Assembly: GCA_944322305.1 (NCBI GenBank)
Contig: CALUOP010000001.1
Span: forward strand, 124,001-188,000
Origin: an uncultured Coriobacteriaceae bacterium
GTDB taxonomy: Bacteria; Actinomycetota; Coriobacteriia; Coriobacteriales; Coriobacteriaceae
Direction: 5' to 3'
Length of the DNA stretch: 64,000 bases
The notes under the pieces are model-generated. The model saw only the letters and a program-made list of their open reading frames with translations. It was not told the DNA's origin and did not search any database. Position numbers and translations under genes: made by a program. Positions 61,481-64,000 of this stretch are shown here, in pieces; within the stretch, counting starts at the first letter, position 1; each line of letters opens with the position of its first letter.

Positions 61481-64000
61481 TTACGCCTTGTCCTTCTCGA
61501 CGGCGCGCATGATGGCCTTGTAGACCTCCATGAGCGGGATGATGAGGAACGCCAGGCCCAGTGCGCAGGCAAGCGCCACGGGCGGCAGCTCCATGAAGCC
61601 GAACATCTCGGCCAGGGCCGGAACCTCGACCACGATGACGGTCAGCACGAGCGCGAGCGCGGCGGCGCCCCAGAGCCACTTGTTGTGGCTCTTCATGGTG
61701 AAGAGCGACTGACGGCGGCTGCGCATGTTGAAGCAATGGAAGATCTCCACCATGGACAGCGTGATGAACGCCATGGTGACGCCCTCCTCGTCGGCGGTGC
61801 CGGCGATCATGTCGGCGATGTCGATGTAGCCCATGTCGAAGTACACGCCCACGAAGAAGCTCGCCAGCACGAGCGCGGTGATGATGACGCCCTGGACGAC
61901 AATGTCGACCCCCATGCCGCCGGCGAACACGCCGTCGGAGGCCTTGCGGGGCTTGCGCTTCATGATGTTGCCCTCGGCGCCCTCCATGCCGAGCGCGAGC
62001 GCCGGGAAGCAGTCGGTCACGAGGTTGATCCACAGCAGCTGCACCGGCTGGAAGATGGTGAAGCCCACGAGCGTGGCCACGAACACCGAGAGCACCTCGG
62101 CGATGTTGGCCGACAGCAGGAACTGGATGACCTTGCGGATGTTGTCGTAGATGCGCCGGCCTTCCTCCACCGCGTTGATGATGGTGGCGAAGTTGTCGTC
62201 GGCGAGCACCATGTCGGCCACGTTCTTGGTGACGTCGGTGCCGGTGATGCCCATGCCGACGCCGATGTCGGCGCGCTTGATGGAGGGCGCGTCGTTGACG
62301 CCGTCGCCCGTCATGGCCACGATGTTGCCGCGGCTCTTCCAGGCGTCGACGATGCGGGCCTTGTGCTCGGGCTGGACGCGCGCGTAGACGCTGTACTCGG
62401 TGACCTTGTCCTTGAAGTCCTCGTCGGAGATCTTGTCGAGCTCGGCGCCGGTGATGGCGTGGCCCGCGCCGTCGCCCTCGAGGATGCCGAGGTTCTTGGC
62501 GATGGCCACGGCGGTATCGATGTGGTCGCCCGTGATCATGACCGGGCGGATGCCGGCCTCGCGGGCCTCGGCGATGGCGGGCGCCACCTCGGGGCGCTCG
62601 GGGTCGATCATGCCGGACAGGCCGCAGAACACCAGGTCGTGTTCGAGGGCCTCAGGCGCGCAGTCGGCGGGCACCGCGTCCCAGGTGCGGCTCGCAAGCG
62701 CCAGCACGCGCAGGGCCTCGTCGGCCATGGCCTTGTTCTCAGCCAGGAGCGCGGCCTTGCGCTCAGCCGTGAGCGGGACGATCGCGTCGCCGTCGTAGAT
62801 CTGCGTGCACAGGTCGAGCACCACGTCGGGCGCGCCCTTGGTGTACTGCTCGAAGGTGCCGTCGGCTTCTTCCACGACAACCGACATCATCTTGCGGCCC
62901 GAGTCGAACGGAGCCTCGCCCACGCGCGGGTGCTCCACGTCGAGCCCGGTCATGCCGGCCTTCGCGGCGTCGTTCACGAGCGCGCACTCGGTGGGCTCGC
63001 CCTCGGCCTCGCCATCCTCCTCGCTCCACTTGGCGTCGGAGCACAGCGCCATGCCGGCGAGGAACTTCTCCTCGGGGGCGGCGAGCACGTGCTTCACCAC
63101 GGTCATCTTGTTCTGGGTGAGGGTGCCGGTCTTGTCCGAGCAGATCACGGTCGTGCAGCCGAGGGTCTCGACCGCCGTCATCTTGCGGATGATGGCCTGG
63201 CGCTTGGCCATCTTGGTGACGCCCATGGAGAGCACGATCGTGACCACGGCCACGAGGCCCTCGGGGATGGCGGCGACGGCGAGCGACACGGCGACCATGA
63301 AGGTGTCGAGGATCATCTCGGGGTTGGAGCCCAGCTCGCCGCCGTGGCGGATAAGGTCCACGGCGAAGATGACCACGCAGATGCCGAGCACGAGCTTGGT
63401 GAGGATGCCCGAGAGCTCGTTGAGCTTGATCTGGAGCGGGGTGAGCTCCTTTTTGGCGGTAGTCAGGGCGTTTGCGATCTTGCCCATCTCGGTCTTCATG
63501 CCGGTCGCGACCACCACGGCCCGACCGCGGCCGTAGACCACGGTGGAGCCCATGTAGCACATGTTCTTGCGGTCGCCGAGCGGCACGTCGTCAGCGTCGG
63601 AGGCAAGGACGATGGCCTGCGTGTGCTTCTCCACCGGCACGGACTCGCCGGTGAGCGCGGCCTCCTCGATCTTCATGCTGGCGCTCTCGATGACGCGGCA
63701 GTCGGCCGGGACCGAGTCGCCGGCCTCGAGCACCACGACGTCGCCGGGCACGAGCTCGGACGAGGGCAGGTGCACGAGCTTGCCGTCGCGGATCACCTTG
63801 GACTGCGCGGCGCTCATCTGCTGCAGGGCCTCGAGCGCCTGCTCGCTCTTGGCCTCCTGCACCACGCCGAGCACCGAGTTGATGACGACGACGGCCAGGA
63901 TGATGATGACGTCGGCCCATTCAGGCTCGCCCTGGATGGTGCCCGTGATGGCCGAGATGGCCGCCGCCACGATGAGCATGATGACCATGGGGTCGGCCAT
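61481..64000 (-). CDS. P-type cation ATPase, P2 (calcium-like), partial at window end
   Basis: At least 839 residues are inside the window; the true N-terminus lies beyond 64000 (the ATG at the edge is internal). Motifs: ALTGESVPVEK (A domain), TVICSDKTGTLTQNKMTV (phosphorylation site), FDSGRKMMSVVV and KGAPD (N domain), MTGDGVNDAPSIKRADIGVGMG (hinge), and FQPVQLLWINLVTDCFPALALGME in the C-terminal helices. The membrane region contains VAAIPEGLVAVVTIVLS, whose PEGL is typical of Ca2+/Mn2+-type P2A pumps. Substrate is likely Ca2+ but not proven. Single gene with terminator. Confidence 0.93.
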   Translation of the reverse strand: MADPMVIMLIVAAAISAITGTIQGEPEWADVIIILAVVVINSVLGVVQEAKSEQALEALQQMSAAQSKVIRDGKLVHLPSSELVPGDVVVLEAGDSVPADCRVIESASMKIEEAALTGESVPVEKHTQAIVLASDADDVPLGDRKNMCYMGSTVVYGRGRAVVVATGMKTEMGKIANALTTAKKELTPLQIKLNELSGILTKLVLGICVVIFAVDLIRHGGELGSNPEMILDTFMVAVSLAVAAIPEGLVAVVTIVLSMGVTKMAKRQAIIRKMTAVETLGCTTVICSDKTGTLTQNKMTVVKHVLAAPEEKFLAGMALCSDAKWSEEDGEAEGEPTECALVNDAAKAGMTGLDVEHPRVGEAPFDSGRKMMSVVVEEADGTFEQYTKGAPDVVLDLCTQIYDGDAIVPLTAERKAALLAENKAMADEALRVLALASRTWDAVPADCAPEALEHDLVFCGLSGMIDPERPEVAPAIAEAREAGIRPVMITGDHIDTAVAIAKNLGILEGDGAGHAITGAELDKISDEDFKDKVTEYSVYARVQPEHKARIVDAWKSRGNIVAMTGDGVNDAPSIKRADIGVGMGITGTDVTKNVADMVLADDNFATIINAVEEGRRIYDNIRKVIQFLLSANIAEVLSVFVATLVGFTIFQPVQLLWINLVTDCFPALALGMEGAEGNIMKRKPRKASDGVFAGGMGVDIVVQGVIITALVLASFFVGVYFDMGYIDIADMIAGTADEEGVTMAFITLSMVEIFHCFNMRSRRQSLFTMKSHNKWLWGAAALALVLTVIVVEVPALAEMFGFMELPPVALACALGLAFLIIPLMEVYKAIMRAVEKDKA

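Overview
This is a 64 kb piece of a high-GC bacterial chromosome. The best fit is an actinomycete of class Coriobacteriia (the Collinsella / Olsenella / Atopobium neighbourhood). Reasons: very high GC, a complete actinobacterial-type Tad (Flp) pilus operon, a threonyl-tRNA synthetase without TGS domain, a single-subunit DnaE, LexA-type boxes of the form CGAAC-N4-GTNCG, and fermentative gut-type accessory genes (6-phospho-beta-glucosidase, DUF3284, MntP, copA-copZ-csoR). I assign this from gene content only, so the genus is open. I see no prophage, insertion sequence, CRISPR array or rRNA gene. One tRNA (Phe) is present. Most genes lie on the minus strand; the plus-strand exceptions are a small membrane protein, a phage-holin-family protein, cysK, the copper operon and the tRNA.

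Layout. 0-10 kb: rarA, a DUF1648-like protein, dgt, a lone type IV prepilin peptidase, an ATP-grasp enzyme of the glutathionylspermidine synthase family, mntP, a Cys/Met-metabolism PLP-fold protein that has lost its catalytic lysine, and thrS behind a possible attenuating leader. 10-24 kb: a zinc-ribbon membrane protein, dnaE, a DUF3284 protein, the addB-addA recombination nuclease pair, a TrpR/YerC-type regulator and apbE. 24-33 kb: a holin-family protein, an amino-acid ABC importer translationally coupled to an ATP-grasp ligase and followed by an FMN-binding/ferredoxin protein, a MarR regulator, and divergent cysE and cysK. 32-39 kb: a DEAD-box helicase with an RGG-rich tail and the copA-copZ-csoR operon with a CsoR operator. 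39-49 kb: 6-phospho-beta-glucosidase, an SOS-type YolD plus Y-family polymerase pair, and the run GH5-rsmI-metG-rsmA-tatD, then tRNA-Phe. 49-59.5 kb: a toxin-antitoxin-like pair and a Tad pilus operon (cpaB, tadZ, tadA, tadB, tadC, flp, an unknown, pilin-like proteins, a TadG-like protein, a TadE protein, DUF192) in which many genes overlap by ATGA/GTGA. 59.8-64 kb: rsgA and the 3' part of a P2-type cation ATPase that runs off the window.

How the genes work together. The Tad operon encodes the export ATPase, platform, pilin and minor pilins, but its processing peptidase (3445-3912) is about 46 kb away, so assembly must draw on both loci. rarA, dnaE and the Y-family polymerase share LexA-like boxes and look like one DNA-damage response. 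The importer/ATP-grasp/FMN-ferredoxin operon sits beside cysE and cysK, hinting at sulfur amino acid uptake and handling (inference).

The least-explained content lies between genes. A 212-bp design (one inverted box, 94 bp, then three direct boxes at exactly 52-bp steps) occurs twice without a single indel while parts of its spacers have diverged (24.9 and 30.3 kb). A second family of 12-bp boxes, GGTTGGTCGCGA-like, is arranged at 30/31-bp steps and mirrored about a centre (38.9-39.1 and 61.1-61.3 kb). A third array upstream of thrS has a different core but the same 67-bp centre geometry. These are the best candidates here for an undescribed system.
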